From: Halothiobacillus neapolitanus c2 | GTDB taxonomy: Bacteria > Pseudomonadota > Gammaproteobacteria > Halothiobacillales > Halothiobacillaceae | Length of the DNA: 64,000 nucleotides | NCBI RefSeq assembly: GCF_000024765.1 | Contig: NC_013422.1 | Span: forward strand, 1,879,501 to 1,943,500 | Reading direction: 5' to 3' | Shown here: piece by piece, positions 20,998 to 30,169 of the stretch | How the letters are laid out: every line of letters starts with the position of its first letter | Numbering within the stretch: the first letter of the stretch is position 1 | Notes under the pieces: generated by a model | Told to the model about the DNA's origin: nothing | Seen by the model: the letters and a program-made list of their open reading frames with translations, nothing else | The model's database searches: none | Translations under genes and position numbers: made by a program

Positions 20998-21939
20998 TCA
21001 ACGAATATAGTTAAACAGGGACAGACTTTGGATTTTCACCATGCTCTGCTGGGTCGCCTGTAAATTGAGGTAGCTTTGATTCAATTTGGTAATGGCGCTG
21101 GCGACATCGGTATCGCGCAAACCGGAAAGCGTTTGTTGGGTAAGCACATTTTGTGCGGCGTTATCGTTTTTAGCCGTGCTCAGCGTATTGAGCGCATTAC
21201 CCATGCTGCCGCGCGCGTCCGTCACCTGGTTCATCACAGCATCAATATCTTTTTGCGCATTTTGATAAATAGTCTGGAGATTTGCGGGCTGGGTCGTAAT
21301 AGCCGTTTTCAGTTGATCAATGACTTGCAGAATGCTGGCATTTCCGCCTGTCGTTGCACTGGATGAGAGTTGGAAAATCTGCCCGGCTGGCTGATTAATG
21401 GCCACGGACTGCTGATCGGAAATGGCCAACTTGACACTTGTGACGTTTTGAAAAGACGGACTGGTGGAATCCAAGGCGGGATTAAGCTGACCGCTGGCGT
21501 CATAGGGTTTTTCACGTGCGACCGTACCGGAAAACAGATACTCCCCGCGCTCGTCCGTGGCATTCATTTGACCAGCCAAAGCCTTTTGCAGTTGATCCAG
21601 TTGATCCGTCAGTGCGGACAGTGACATGCCATTTTGCGCAGCGTTGTTCGCTTGGATGGCAACATCACGCACGCTTTGCAGCATCGTGGTAATTGAACCC
21701 AAGGTCGATTCCTGCACCTGAATCTTACCGGTCGCATTGTCGATATTCGTACTGTACTGATTCTGCTTGCTATTGAGCACAGACAGATCGCTAGCCGTCG
21801 AAAAGGCGACCGGATCTTGCGCCGGGTTGGTCAGTTTCACACCCGTTGCGATTTCTTGCTGAGACTGCAACATCGCGGACTGCTGCTGTTGCAGATTGCT
21901 CAGGCCCTGTGCAAACACCATGGAAGTAGAAACACGCAT
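20998..21939 (-). CDS. flgL: FlgL, flagellar hook-filament junction protein (HAP3)
   Basis: FlgL forms the second ring between hook and filament and is exported by the flagellar type III system. The 313-residue protein has the flagellin-like N-terminal helix (MRVSTSMVFAQGLSNLQQQQ) and a matching C-terminal coiled-coil helix (ITKLNQSYLNLQATQQSM), which pair in the D0/D1 core. It follows flgK by 12 bases in one transcript and is the last flagellar gene at this end. Confidence 0.95.
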   Translation of the reverse strand: MRVSTSMVFAQGLSNLQQQQSAMLQSQQEIATGVKLTNPAQDPVAFSTASDLSVLNSKQNQYSTNIDNATGKIQVQESTLGSITTMLQSVRDVAIQANNAAQNGMSLSALTDQLDQLQKALAGQMNATDERGEYLFSGTVAREKPYDASGQLNPALDSTSPSFQNVTSVKLAISDQQSVAINQPAGQIFQLSSSATTGGNASILQVIDQLKTAITTQPANLQTIYQNAQKDIDAVMNQVTDARGSMGNALNTLSTAKNDNAAQNVLTQQTLSGLRDTDVASAITKLNQSYLNLQATQQSMVKIQSLSLFNYIR

Positions 21940-21951
21940 ATCCGAATCCTC

Positions 21952-23601
21952 TTAACGAAAGGCAGAGAGCAGCGATTGGAAAATCGTATTGGCCGAGCTG
22001 ATCGACTGTGACAGCGCCTGATATTGTTGTTGATATTTCAGCAGGTTCGCCGCTTCTTCATCGAGATTAACCCCGGAAACCGACTGCTGCTGGGCCGTTA
22101 GATTCGTCAGGGTGGCACTGGCCGCTTTGGCTGCAAGTTGAACCTGCCCTGCAAAAGCGCCAGCTTGGCTAACCGCCGAACTCACGCTCTCGGACAAACT
22201 GGAACCATTGTTCGCTCCAGCCGCCGTTTGCCCGACGACGGTAGCCGAGCTCAAATCGAATAGCTTCTGGATTTGGGTATTGTCACGCGAGTAGGCAGGC
22301 TGGCCTGCTTCTGCTGCTGCAATCCCAGAAGGGCTTTGCTGGACCACGCCAATCTTCCCGGCTGCGCCCACCGTCGGCAGGATATTAAGCACATCGCCTG
22401 ATTGCGGTGCGCCCGCAAACGTCACATCCAGACCAGGCAAGCTGAGCGTACCGCCCGAAGCGACTGTCAGCGGTGCGGCGCCATTGCCGGGCACGGTGCT
22501 CACCTGCCAGTTGGTACCGTCGTAACGCGCAAGGTAAGTTTGCCCCGTCAGCAAGGTAGGATCGGAGTAGGCCCCAGTCGCAGAACCGGTCCCTTTATTT
22601 GTTGGTTGCGCCGTCGTCTGCGGCGCGAATGCGGATACGTCCGTGAACAAATTCGTTCCTGTGTTCCCGTTCAAATCTACACCGGTGGTTTGATTCTGGT
22701 TGACCTGATCGGCTAAAACCAGCGCGGCCCTGCCCAATTGGTTACGCAAAGGGGTAATCAATTGGCTTTGAGCCTCAAGCATTCCGCCCAAGGTGCCGCC
22801 TTTAACACGTGAGGTAATGTCGGTATTACCCAAGGTGATGTTCAGGCCGGAAGGCAGGTTTCCCACGCTGAGGTTGGTCGCCGTTGAGTTCAAAACCAGC
22901 GATTCGCCACTGGCTAACGTGAGGTTGATATTGCCTTGATTGTCCGGATTGGCCTTCACGTCGATCAGCGAGGAGATTTGGGTAATCAACTGATCCCGTT
23001 GATCGAGCAGATCATTGGGCAGGGCATTGGGGTTGGTTGCCTGCGCTTTACTGATTTCACCGTTGAGTGAAGCCACCTGCTTGGCGTAGGTGTTGATTTG
23101 CCGACCAATATCCGTGGCTTGCTGGCCGATCTGGTTATCGAGACTTTGCAACTGGCTGTCGATTCGATTGAAACTGTCGGTCAGCGCTTGTGCCGATCCG
23201 AGGAAGGTCGAACGCGCCGTGGCGTCCGTCGGGTTAGCGGCGATTGCCTGTGTCGCATTGAAGAACGCCTGGGTTTGCTGCGCGATGCCCGACGAGGTAT
23301 CCCCCAGCAACTGGGTCACCTGAGTGGTGAAATCATTCTGGAAGGTCAGGCTACTGTTGGTTGTTGTCGCGGCATTGAGTTGACTGGTAATGAACTGATC
23401 GTACACGCGAGTAACCGAAGCCACCTGCACGCCTGAACCGATATAGCTTCCGTTTTGATACTGGGCCTGCATGGAAGCCAGATTGACCCGTTCACGCGAG
23501 TAACCCGGCGTATTGGCGTTGGCGATATTATTACCCGTCGTGGCGAGTGCCTGCTGCATGGCCAACAGGCCGGTAACGGAATTGCTCATCAAGTCTGGCA
23601 T
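21952..23601 (-). CDS. flgK: FlgK, flagellar hook-associated protein 1
   Basis: FlgK is the first hook-filament junction protein. The 549-residue protein carries the rod/hook signature near its N-terminus (ALATTGNNIANANTPGYSRERV) and the family C-terminus with GVNLDEEAANLLKYQQQYQA. I start it at ATG 23601 behind an AGAGG ribosome site; a TTG two codons upstream is less likely. A sigma-28-type promoter lies 31 bases upstream, so flgKL form a late transcription unit separate from flgJ. Confidence 0.95.
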   Translation of the reverse strand: MPDLMSNSVTGLLAMQQALATTGNNIANANTPGYSRERVNLASMQAQYQNGSYIGSGVQVASVTRVYDQFITSQLNAATTTNSSLTFQNDFTTQVTQLLGDTSSGIAQQTQAFFNATQAIAANPTDATARSTFLGSAQALTDSFNRIDSQLQSLDNQIGQQATDIGRQINTYAKQVASLNGEISKAQATNPNALPNDLLDQRDQLITQISSLIDVKANPDNQGNINLTLASGESLVLNSTATNLSVGNLPSGLNITLGNTDITSRVKGGTLGGMLEAQSQLITPLRNQLGRAALVLADQVNQNQTTGVDLNGNTGTNLFTDVSAFAPQTTAQPTNKGTGSATGAYSDPTLLTGQTYLARYDGTNWQVSTVPGNGAAPLTVASGGTLSLPGLDVTFAGAPQSGDVLNILPTVGAAGKIGVVQQSPSGIAAAEAGQPAYSRDNTQIQKLFDLSSATVVGQTAAGANNGSSLSESVSSAVSQAGAFAGQVQLAAKAASATLTNLTAQQQSVSGVNLDEEAANLLKYQQQYQALSQSISSANTIFQSLLSAFR

Positions 23602-23631
23602 GGCCAAAACCTCTTTTAGGGTATGCGGTCG

Positions 23632-23658
23632 TTATCGACCAAGCTTTTGGAAACTTGA
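23632..23658 (-). promoter_or_regulatory. Sigma-28 (FliA) promoter for flgKL
   Basis: On the minus strand TCAAGTTT (23651-23658) and GTCGATAA (23632-23639) are separated by exactly 11 bases, against the FliA consensus TAAAGTTT-N11-GCCGATAA (two mismatches). It is placed correctly for flgK at 23601. Confidence 0.8.
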
Positions 23659-23692
23659 GCCTTTTGCACGAAAAAATCAATAAAAGGGCGCA

Positions 23693-23803
23693 TCGAAAAC
23701 CTTTCGAGGTGCCTGTGCACCACATGGATGTGGTGCCGCGTACGTTCGTTGCGGGAAACCCGCAACGAACGTACGCGAAAAATCCCAAGGATAGGGTTTT
23801 TCG
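23693..23803 (+). repeat. Multi-hairpin intergenic array A (flgK-flgJ)
   Basis: Four hairpins in series. TCGAAA/TTTCGA at 23693-23707. CACCAC/GTGGTG around an ATGGAT loop at 23718-23735. A perfect 18-bp stem around AAA at 23738-23776 (left arm GCGTACGTTCGTTGCGGG). CGAAAAATCC paired with GGGTTTTTCG around an AAGGAT-type loop at 23776-23803. Order and loops match arrays B and C; read on the plus strand the loops show GGA. The last module could also act as a terminator. Confidence 0.75.
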
Positions 23804-23818
23804 ATGTCCACATGAGGC

Positions 23819-24880
23819 TCAGGACGCGCCCAAGCCATCCGACGAATCAGGGATTCGCCCGGATCGCATGATCGCAATGAGTTTGTCGGCATATTGTGGA
23901 TCAGTGGCATAGCCTGCCTTCTGTAGCGCGTGCGCAAAACGCTCCGGGTCGTTCTTGTCTTTCAATGCCTGGCTATACCGAGGGTTTTCCTGCAGGAACT
24001 GCACAAAATCATTGAACGAAGCGCTCACCGAATCATAGGCCCGGAACGACGCCTTGCGTTGCACCATCGCGCCACCTTCAAATTCCAGCGTGTTGACGGA
24101 TTGCTTCGCACCTTGCCATGAAGAATCGGCCTTGATGCCGAAGAAGTTGTAGTTGGCCTGCCCGTTCGCATTCACGGGTAAATGTTTACCCCAGCCGGTT
24201 TCCAGCGCCGATTGCGCCACCAGTACCTTGGCAGGGATGCCGAGTTTTTTCGCAGCCGCCTGGGCATGCGGCAAAATCGCGTTGACGAACGCCTCGGGAG
24301 AATCCCAATACTTGGGCTTATTTTGAGGGCTTACCGATGTGGCTTGGTTCGCCAGCGCAGAAACAGATGGCGCTGCATCGGACGCTTTCGCCTCAGAAGT
24401 GTTTTGCGCCTGCTTCCCCAGTGCGAAGGCCTTGAGCATCGGGTTGCGTTCCGGCAGTTTGAACGCGCGCGGGGTCGAATCGATGGTCTGTTCCGTTGCG
24501 GGATTGACCGGATGCAACGCAAAGGCATGAGGTTTGGCTTCATTGAGCGCTTTGTTCTGAGCCGTACCCGGCGTGTCCTGACTGAGCTGCCGCTCGATCA
24601 TGCCCGCCAGACCGATCCCGCCATGCGCGGCAATTTTCTGTGCGACTTCCTGATCCATCATGCTCTGGAATGTTTTGCTCTGCTGGCTGTCGAGCAAGCC
24701 ATCCTGCGGCGTGGCATCACGCATGGATTTCATCAACATGCCGATGAATTGGGTTTCAAACTGATGCGCGACGGTTTTCAGGGCCTCGCGCGGATCGTTC
24801 TGAGCCGTCGCTTTCAGTCGCGCCAAGCCTTGAAAGTCGGCGTAGCTGCTGACATCGGTACTTTGATTGATGATGCTCAT
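23819..24880 (-). CDS. flgJ: FlgJ, rod-binding protein and peptidoglycan hydrolase
   Basis: A bifunctional 353-residue FlgJ. The N-terminal domain (about 25-125) is the rod-cap/rod-binding part with VAHQFETQFIGMLMKSMRDA. A low-complexity linker follows, and the C-terminal domain (about 200-350) is a glucosaminidase-family muramidase with VLVAQSALETGWGKHL and YNFFGIKA, which opens the cell wall for the growing rod. ATG 24880 sits behind AAGGGAGG. It is separated from flgI by 175 bases that carry array C, yet no promoter is evident there, so it is probably read from flgF. Confidence 0.95.
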   Translation of the reverse strand: MSIINQSTDVSSYADFQGLARLKATAQNDPREALKTVAHQFETQFIGMLMKSMRDATPQDGLLDSQQSKTFQSMMDQEVAQKIAAHGGIGLAGMIERQLSQDTPGTAQNKALNEAKPHAFALHPVNPATEQTIDSTPRAFKLPERNPMLKAFALGKQAQNTSEAKASDAAPSVSALANQATSVSPQNKPKYWDSPEAFVNAILPHAQAAAKKLGIPAKVLVAQSALETGWGKHLPVNANGQANYNFFGIKADSSWQGAKQSVNTLEFEGGAMVQRKASFRAYDSVSASFNDFVQFLQENPRYSQALKDKNDPERFAHALQKAGYATDPQYADKLIAIMRSGRIPDSSDGLGAS

Positions 24881-24903
24881 AACACGCCCTCCCTTAGAAA
24901 TCT

Positions 24904-25049
24904 TTGCACGAATCCATCCATGGCTTCGTGCAAGCGCGCACAAGCCGGTGCATGCCCGTCTTGTGCTCCGCAATTCAATGACTTGCGTCATTGAGCGGCA
25001 GGGCATCCATACCCTGCACGGCAAGGTCTGCATTTGTGCATACCTTGCC
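24904..25049 (-). repeat. Multi-hairpin intergenic array C (flgI-flgJ)
   Basis: Five hairpins, read in minus-strand order. GGCAAGGT/ACCTTGCC at 25020-25049. GCAGGG/CCCTGC around a TATGGATG loop at 24998-25017. CAATGAC/GTCATTG at 24976-24993. GCACAAG/CTTGTGC with inner ACGGGCATGCACCGG at 24938-24966. TTGCACGAA/TTCGTGCAA with inner GCCATGGATGGA at 24904-24933. Length (146 bases) and order equal those of array B, but the stems differ in sequence. It lies in the sense direction of the flg transcript. Confidence 0.8.
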
Positions 25050-25055
25050 TTATCA

Positions 25056-26174
25056 TCAGATCACGATCAGTTGCGCCTTTAACGCACCCGCGCTTTTCAG
25101 CGCTTCGAGAATGGCAACCAGATCGGACGGCGATGCGCCCACCGCGTTCACGGCCTTGACGATATCGTTCAGCGTCACGCCCGGATTGAACAGGAAGGCA
25201 CGCTTCTTATCTTCTTTGGCGCTCACCTGGGAATTCGGCGTGACCACGGTTTGCCCTCTTGAGAATGGTGCCGGTTGCGACACCTGGGCGTTTTCTTTGA
25301 CCGTCACGGTCAGATCACCATGGGACACGGCAGCGGCCTCGATCCGCACATTCTGACCGATCACCACCGTACCGGTACGCGCATTGACGACTACTTTTGC
25401 CGCCCCTTCACCGGGCGAGACTTCTATGCCTTCAAGTACCGACATGAATCCTACGCGGGCGTTGGCATCTTGTGGCGCACGCACGCGGATCGTACCGCCA
25501 TCCACCGCTTCAGCCACACCCCCGCCCAGCATTTGGTTGATGGCTTTTTCCATATTCTTTGCCGTCGTGAAATCGGGGGTATTGAGATCCAGATAAACCG
25601 AATTCGCGCCGCCCATCGTGCTGGCAACCGAACGCTCGACCAGCGCGCCGTTCGGAATACGGCCAGCCGTCGGAATATTGACGGTCACACGGGAACCATC
25701 CTTGCCACTCACATCCAAGCCACCCACGAGCAAGCTGCCTTGTGCAACGGCATAAATTTTTCCATCAACGCCCTTAAGAGGCGTCATCAGGAGTTCGCCG
25801 CCACGCAGGCTTTTCGCATTGCCGATGGAAGAAACCGTCACGTCAATTTGTTGACCCGGCTTGGCAAACGGCGGCAAGCTCGACGTAACCATCACCGCGG
25901 CCACATTTTTGAGCTGTACGTTGCCCGCAGCGGGCGACAACCCCTGACGCGCCAGCATGTTCTGAATACTCTGCAAGGTGAATGGCACCTGCGTGGTTTG
26001 ATCCCCTGTACCCGGCAATCCCACGACCAGACCGTAACCGATGATCTGATTGTTGCGCACGCCGGCAAAGGTGGCCAAATCCTTGATGCGCTGCGCAGGT
26101 TCTTGCGTCACAGCCTGGGCTACCGTCACCGGCAGCAGCAAACCCACCAGCATAATCAGCATGAAATGGCGCAT
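25056..26174 (-). CDS. flgI: FlgI, flagellar P-ring protein
   Basis: FlgI forms the periplasmic peptidoglycan ring around the rod. The 372-residue precursor has a Sec signal peptide ([21 protein letters not shown]) and the family start [25 protein letters not shown]. The C-terminus with [23 protein letters not shown] is typical. I prefer ATG 26174, six bases after AGG, over an in-frame GTG at 26186. It follows flgH by 17 bases. Confidence 0.96.
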   Translation of the reverse strand: MRHFMLIMLVGLLLPVTVAQAVTQEPAQRIKDLATFAGVRNNQIIGYGLVVGLPGTGDQTTQVPFTLQSIQNMLARQGLSPAAGNVQLKNVAAVMVTSSLPPFAKPGQQIDVTVSSIGNAKSLRGGELLMTPLKGVDGKIYAVAQGSLLVGGLDVSGKDGSRVTVNIPTAGRIPNGALVERSVASTMGGANSVYLDLNTPDFTTAKNMEKAINQMLGGGVAEAVDGGTIRVRAPQDANARVGFMSVLEGIEVSPGEGAAKVVVNARTGTVVIGQNVRIEAAAVSHGDLTVTVKENAQVSQPAPFSRGQTVVTPNSQVSAKEDKKRAFLFNPGVTLNDIVKAVNAVGASPSDLVAILEALKSAGALKAQLIVI

Positions 26175-26191
26175 GATTGGCCTCACTCGAA

Positions 26192-26884
26192 TTAGAAAGG
26201 AAAAATTGGGCTGTTGAAGAATCGTGCCAGCCAGCCCATGTTGTTGGCGTCATTCACGGTGCCCGTTCCGCCGTAGGAAATATGCGCATCGGCAATCCGG
26301 GTAGAGAGCACGGTGTTATCCGTCGCAATATCCTGCGGGCGAACCAATCCGGATAAGCGCACGTATTCCGTACCCTGGTTGATTCCGATGTATTTCTGGC
26401 CTTGCACGAACAAGCTGCCGTTTGCATAGACCCGCGCGACCGTCACGGAAATCTGCCCTCTCAAGCTGTTGGTTTGTGCACTTGTGCCATCGCCTTTGAA
26501 TTGGTTGGCCGTGGAAATCGAGGCGCCAAAGCGATTCATGAGGTTGGCAGACAACCCACCGATGGCCGGTGGTGTGATCGCGACTGAATCGGCCTTGCTA
26601 GTGCCGGTCGTGGCGCTCTTGCTGCCGTTCATGCTCTCTTGCAGCACCACCGTCAAAATGTCGCCCACTCGATAGGGTCGGGAGTCGACAAACATGTTAT
26701 CCATCTGACCGGACTGGTAGATCGAGCCGTTATTCTGCATGGGATTGTTGGTAGACGCCTCCGGCGGCATGACGACCGCAAAAGACGGATCGGGCTTCAT
26801 CGGCGGTTGGCTTGCGCAGCCACTCAAGCTGGCGACGATACTCAGGCCGATCACACCCAAACCTAAAATTCGATATCGGTTCAT
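26192..26884 (-). CDS. flgH: FlgH, flagellar L-ring lipoprotein
   Basis: FlgH forms the outer-membrane L ring. The 230-residue precursor has a lipoprotein signal with lipobox LSGC (Cys near residue 23). The mature part contains the family segment [13 protein letters not shown] and [26 protein letters not shown], and ends in [20 protein letters not shown] 26884 places the signal peptide correctly. Confidence 0.95.
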   Translation of the reverse strand: MNRYRILGLGVIGLSIVASLSGCASQPPMKPDPSFAVVMPPEASTNNPMQNNGSIYQSGQMDNMFVDSRPYRVGDILTVVLQESMNGSKSATTGTSKADSVAITPPAIGGLSANLMNRFGASISTANQFKGDGTSAQTNSLRGQISVTVARVYANGSLFVQGQKYIGINQGTEYVRLSGLVRPQDIATDNTVLSTRIADAHISYGGTGTVNDANNMGWLARFFNSPIFPF

Positions 26885-26907
26885 ACCCCAACCCTTCCTA
26901 ATCAAGC

Positions 26908-27696
26908 TCAGGTGTTCTGATTCAAGGTCTGCAACATGCTGGATGTCGCGGAAATGGCCTTGGAATTCATTTCGTAGGCACGTTGCGTTTCAATCATGCT
27001 GACCAGCTCTTCGACCACGTTCACATTGGAGCTTTCGAGCATGCCTTGCTGCATATTGCCCACGCCGTTCAAACCGGGCGTGCTGGTTTGTGGCGCGCCG
27101 CTGGAGCCGGATTCCAAAAACAGGTTATCGCCTATGGGCTGCAAACCGGCGGGATTCACAAAATCGGCCAGATCGATCGTACCGACCTGACTCGGCTGGG
27201 CCTGCCCCGCCAGTTGCACGCTGACCGTGCCATCTTTACCCACCGTGATTGATTGCGCGCCCTGCGGCACGGTAATCGCCGGTTGCAAGGGGTAACCGTT
27301 CGCCGTGACGACTTGACCATTGCTGTCGAGACTAAAGCTCCCATCACGGGTATAAGCCACGGAACCATCCGGTTGCAGCACCTGGAAAAACCCACGGCCA
27401 TTGATCGCCAAGTCCAGTGCGTTATTGGTGGTTACCAAGTTGCCTTGGGTATGATTCTTTTCCGTCGCCACCACCTTGACACCCGTACCGATATTCAAAC
27501 CGGTGGGTACTTCGTTCTGTTGCGTGTTGGCCGCGCCAACCTGACGGTAGTTCTGATAAATCAGATCTTCGAATACCGCCCGATCCTGTTTGAAACCCGT
27601 GGTGTTGACGTTCGCCAGGTTGTTCGAAATCACGGACATGCGGGTCTGCTGGGCATCAAGGCCGGTTTTGGCAATCCATAAAGCAGGTGTCGTCAT
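26908..27696 (-). CDS. flgG: FlgG, distal rod protein
   Basis: FlgG is the major distal-rod subunit. The 262-residue protein has the bacterial rod signature near its N-terminus ([20 protein letters not shown]) and the matching C-terminal helix ([20 protein letters not shown]). Length and order (flgF-flgG-flgH) are standard. Confidence 0.96.
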   Translation of the reverse strand: MTTPALWIAKTGLDAQQTRMSVISNNLANVNTTGFKQDRAVFEDLIYQNYRQVGAANTQQNEVPTGLNIGTGVKVVATEKNHTQGNLVTTNNALDLAINGRGFFQVLQPDGSVAYTRDGSFSLDSNGQVVTANGYPLQPAITVPQGAQSITVGKDGTVSVQLAGQAQPSQVGTIDLADFVNPAGLQPIGDNLFLESGSSGAPQTSTPGLNGVGNMQQGMLESSNVNVVEELVSMIETQRAYEMNSKAISATSSMLQTLNQNT

Positions 27697-27706
27697 GATT
27701 TAATCC

Positions 27707-28450
27707 TCAACTGAATTTCAATAATTGATCGGCCGCCGAACTATTGGCATCGGCCGTTTTGATCATCTTGGTCTGCATTTCGAACAGGCGGCCGTACTCG
27801 ATCATCTTCACCATCGAGTCGACCGGATTCACATTGCTGCCTTCCAACACGCCGCTGGCAACCTGCACGGCTGCGTCCGGTTGTGGGACAGGCGTGTTCG
27901 GTTTGAGCGCGAACAAACCATCCCCGCGTTTTTGCAGATCGGCCAATGGCGGATTGACCAGACGAATCCGATCGATCTGCGCCGGTGCATTGACATCGCC
28001 GCCAAGCGGGATGATCGAGATCGTGCCATCGCCCAGAATATCGATCTTGCTTGCCGGCGGAATGGCAATCGGCCCTTGGTTGCCCAGCACGGGAGCGCCG
28101 GTACCGGTTTGCAGTTGTCCATTCGGTGAGATATGCAGATCGCCGCGGCGGGTATAAGCCGTCGAACCATCGGGCGCCTGAACAGCCATGAACCCCTGCC
28201 CCTTGAGCGCAACATCCAAGCTACGCCCCGTTGTCATCAGTGGGCCCTGGGCAAAATCGGTGCCGCTGCGCTCATCCTGGGCATACACCCGGCTTGCATA
28301 ACCGGGGCCATAAACCGGCATGGATTGAAAAGCATCCAGATCGGCCTTAAACCCCTGGGTGCTCACGTTGGCCAGATTGTTGGCATTGGTCGATTGGGCC
28401 AGCAGCGTTTGCTTGGCGCCACTCATGGCAATGTAGGCGAGACGATCCAT
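27707..28450 (-). CDS. flgF: FlgF, proximal rod protein
   Basis: FlgF is a rod subunit. The 247-residue protein starts MDRLAYIAMSGAKQTLLAQ with the rod signature TNANNLANVSTQGFKADL, and ends with the coiled SNVNPVDSMVKMIEYGRLFE helix. ATG 28450 lies behind a GAGGAG ribosome site. It is the first gene of flgFGHIJ, with its own sigma-54 site 40 bases upstream. Confidence 0.95.
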   Translation of the reverse strand: MDRLAYIAMSGAKQTLLAQSTNANNLANVSTQGFKADLDAFQSMPVYGPGYASRVYAQDERSGTDFAQGPLMTTGRSLDVALKGQGFMAVQAPDGSTAYTRRGDLHISPNGQLQTGTGAPVLGNQGPIAIPPASKIDILGDGTISIIPLGGDVNAPAQIDRIRLVNPPLADLQKRGDGLFALKPNTPVPQPDAAVQVASGVLEGSNVNPVDSMVKMIEYGRLFEMQTKMIKTADANSSAADQLLKFS

Positions 28451-28489
28451 AACCGGCTCCTCACTGAATAATGAATACAGTTGTTTCAA

Positions 28490-28505
28490 AGCACAGGACG
28501 TGCCA
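28490..28505 (-). promoter_or_regulatory. Sigma-54 promoter for flgF
   Basis: On the minus strand TGGCACGTCCTGTGCT matches the sigma-54 consensus TGGCACG-N4-TTGCW with GG and GC at the required spacing and one mismatch in the -12 element. The start point would fall near 28478, leaving a short leader before flgF. Confidence 0.8.
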
Positions 28506-28625
28506 ATTATTGAAAATCAGCTCCAAACCTTAGCCTGATGCGGTATAGCGCCATGGCTTGTCACCACAGAGACGCAATAGCCAATTTTATGACGCCATCC
28601 TGACATCCCGTTCACACTTGATTTA

Positions 28626-28771
28626 GGGAAGCGCTGATTTATTCAGTGCTTCCCGTTTGGGGCAGGATGGCCCAACACGAACAAAGACGTACGTCTTTGA
28701 TTCGTGAGAGCCATCGCGGGCGTGTACCGCGATGAGCGAGCTGATTTATTCCAAGGATGGAATAAATCAGC
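28626..28771 (+). repeat. Multi-hairpin intergenic array B (flgF-flgE)
   Basis: Five hairpins in plus-strand order. GGGAAGCGCTGA/TCAGTGCTTCCC at 28626-28654 (one G-T pair). TTGGG/CCCAA around a loop with CAGGATG at 28657-28675. CACGAACAAAGACGT/ACGTCTTTGATTCGTG at 28676-28706 (one bulge). CATCGCGG/CCGCGATG around GCGTGTA at 28712-28734. A perfect 13-bp stem around AAGGAT at 28740-28771. The first and last modules share CTGATTTATTC. A terminator follows 14 bases downstream. Confidence 0.8.
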
Positions 28772-28784
28772 ATTTACTTAGGGC

Positions 28785-28814
28785 AAAAAAAAGACGGCAC
28801 ACTGTCCGTCTTTT
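28785..28814 (-). terminator. Terminator after flgE (possibly bidirectional)
   Basis: Stem AAAAGACGG/CCGTCTTTT with an eight-base loop. On the minus strand it is followed by eight T residues, ending the flgBCDE transcript 46 bases after flgE. A TTTT tract on the plus strand could also end a transcript through array B. Confidence 0.88.
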
Positions 28815-28859
28815 AGATCACGCTTTGTCCAATCTACCAGCCAGATTTACCGGCCAGGT

Positions 28860-30116
28860 TTACCGAATGTTGATCACAGAATCAGTCGCTGTTTTGTCTG
28901 TCTGAATCGCTTGCGCATTGGCCTGGAAGTTACGCTGAGCCGTAATCAGATTCACCAGTTGCTGAGTCAGATCGACATTCGACTGCTCCAGTGCGCCGCC
29001 CTGAATCAGACCGAAGGTGCCGGTACCCGGTTGACCGGCTGTGGGCGCGCCCGAATCGACCGATTCCGCCCATGAATTATTGCCAACCTGTTTCAGGCCC
29101 TGCGGATTACTGAAATTGGCGAGCGCCACCATCCCCAGCGGAATATTCTGACCATTGGAATAGCTCGCCTGAATCAGGCCATTGCTACCAACCGATACAC
29201 CCGTCAATTGCCCGGTGGTATTCCCGTCCTGCGACTGCGCAGCCATGTTGAACGGCGCATTGTATTGAGTGGAATCGCCTTGAGTCTGGACATTGATATT
29301 CAAGGGCGCCGCGCCGGTGCCCAAGCTGGCGGCCGTGGCCGTCACCGCAAATGGCGCGGGCGTGGTCGGCAGTTGCCCGTTGGCATCAAAGGTCAGCGTC
29401 GATGGCCCCTGAATAGGTGTTTGTGTATCTACTTGATAGTACACATTCCATTCATTGGGATTGGCGGTCTTGACGTAATAACTCGTCAACGTATGGGTAT
29501 TACCCAAAGAATCATAAACTTGCTGCGAATTCGCCTGCGTATATGAAGCAGGATCAGGCGTCGCCTGCGTCGTATCGAATGGCGTCACCGTGGGTACGGT
29601 CGCGCTGGCAGGCAGGTTGAACGACTGTGTCACCAGAGTGGTGGCCTTGGGCGCACCTGCGGCCACCGGCAACTGGATCGGCTTGGCACTGGCCAGCGAA
29701 GTGGATTGCAATGTGCCGTTGGCACTCACCGGTAATGCTTTGAGGTACTGGCCGTTGGTATTCACGATGAAGCCGTCTTTATTTGCGCCCAGCGCACCGG
29801 CGCGGGAATACACCGATTGCAGACTGTCCAACGTCGGCTGGAAGGTAAAGAAGCCCTGCCCGGAAATCGCCAGATCCAAAGAGTTGTTCGTGAACTGCAA
29901 GCTACCCTGCGTGAACTGCTGTTGGACGGCCTCGGTTAAAACGCCCTGCCCTGTGGCGGTTTTGCTGTTGCCATAAGCGCTCACGGCGTAAATATCGCCA
30001 AACTGCGCACGCGAGCTCTTAAACCCGGTCGAATTGGCGTTGGCGATATTGTTACTGGTCACATCCAGATCTTTCTGGGCTGCGTTCAGCCCCGTAATCG
30101 AGGTATTAAATGACAT
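28860..30116 (-). CDS. flgE: FlgE, flagellar hook protein
   Basis: FlgE builds the flexible hook. The 418-residue protein has the N-terminal D0 signature (GLNAAQKDLDVTSNNIANAN, then STGFKSSRAQFGD) and the C-terminal helix (QSNVDLTQQLVNLITAQRNF), with a Ser/Thr/Ala-rich variable middle. It is the last gene of flgBCDE, followed by a strong terminator. Confidence 0.96.
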   Translation of the reverse strand: MSFNTSITGLNAAQKDLDVTSNNIANANSTGFKSSRAQFGDIYAVSAYGNSKTATGQGVLTEAVQQQFTQGSLQFTNNSLDLAISGQGFFTFQPTLDSLQSVYSRAGALGANKDGFIVNTNGQYLKALPVSANGTLQSTSLASAKPIQLPVAAGAPKATTLVTQSFNLPASATVPTVTPFDTTQATPDPASYTQANSQQVYDSLGNTHTLTSYYVKTANPNEWNVYYQVDTQTPIQGPSTLTFDANGQLPTTPAPFAVTATAASLGTGAAPLNINVQTQGDSTQYNAPFNMAAQSQDGNTTGQLTGVSVGSNGLIQASYSNGQNIPLGMVALANFSNPQGLKQVGNNSWAESVDSGAPTAGQPGTGTFGLIQGGALEQSNVDLTQQLVNLITAQRNFQANAQAIQTDKTATDSVINIR

Positions 30117-30169
30117 GGGAGTTTCTCCTTAACATGAGTACAAACATTACTGCCGGATCAATCCCAGCA

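Noticed and set aside
25275-26195. A 306-codon open frame antisense to flgI
   Set aside because: Shadow of flgI, His/Arg-rich and without family features; the same holds for the long plus-strand frame at 46425-47378 opposite the hyfF-like gene.
23693-28771. CRISPR-like repeats
   Set aside because: The hairpins are not identical direct repeats with spacers and no cas gene is present.
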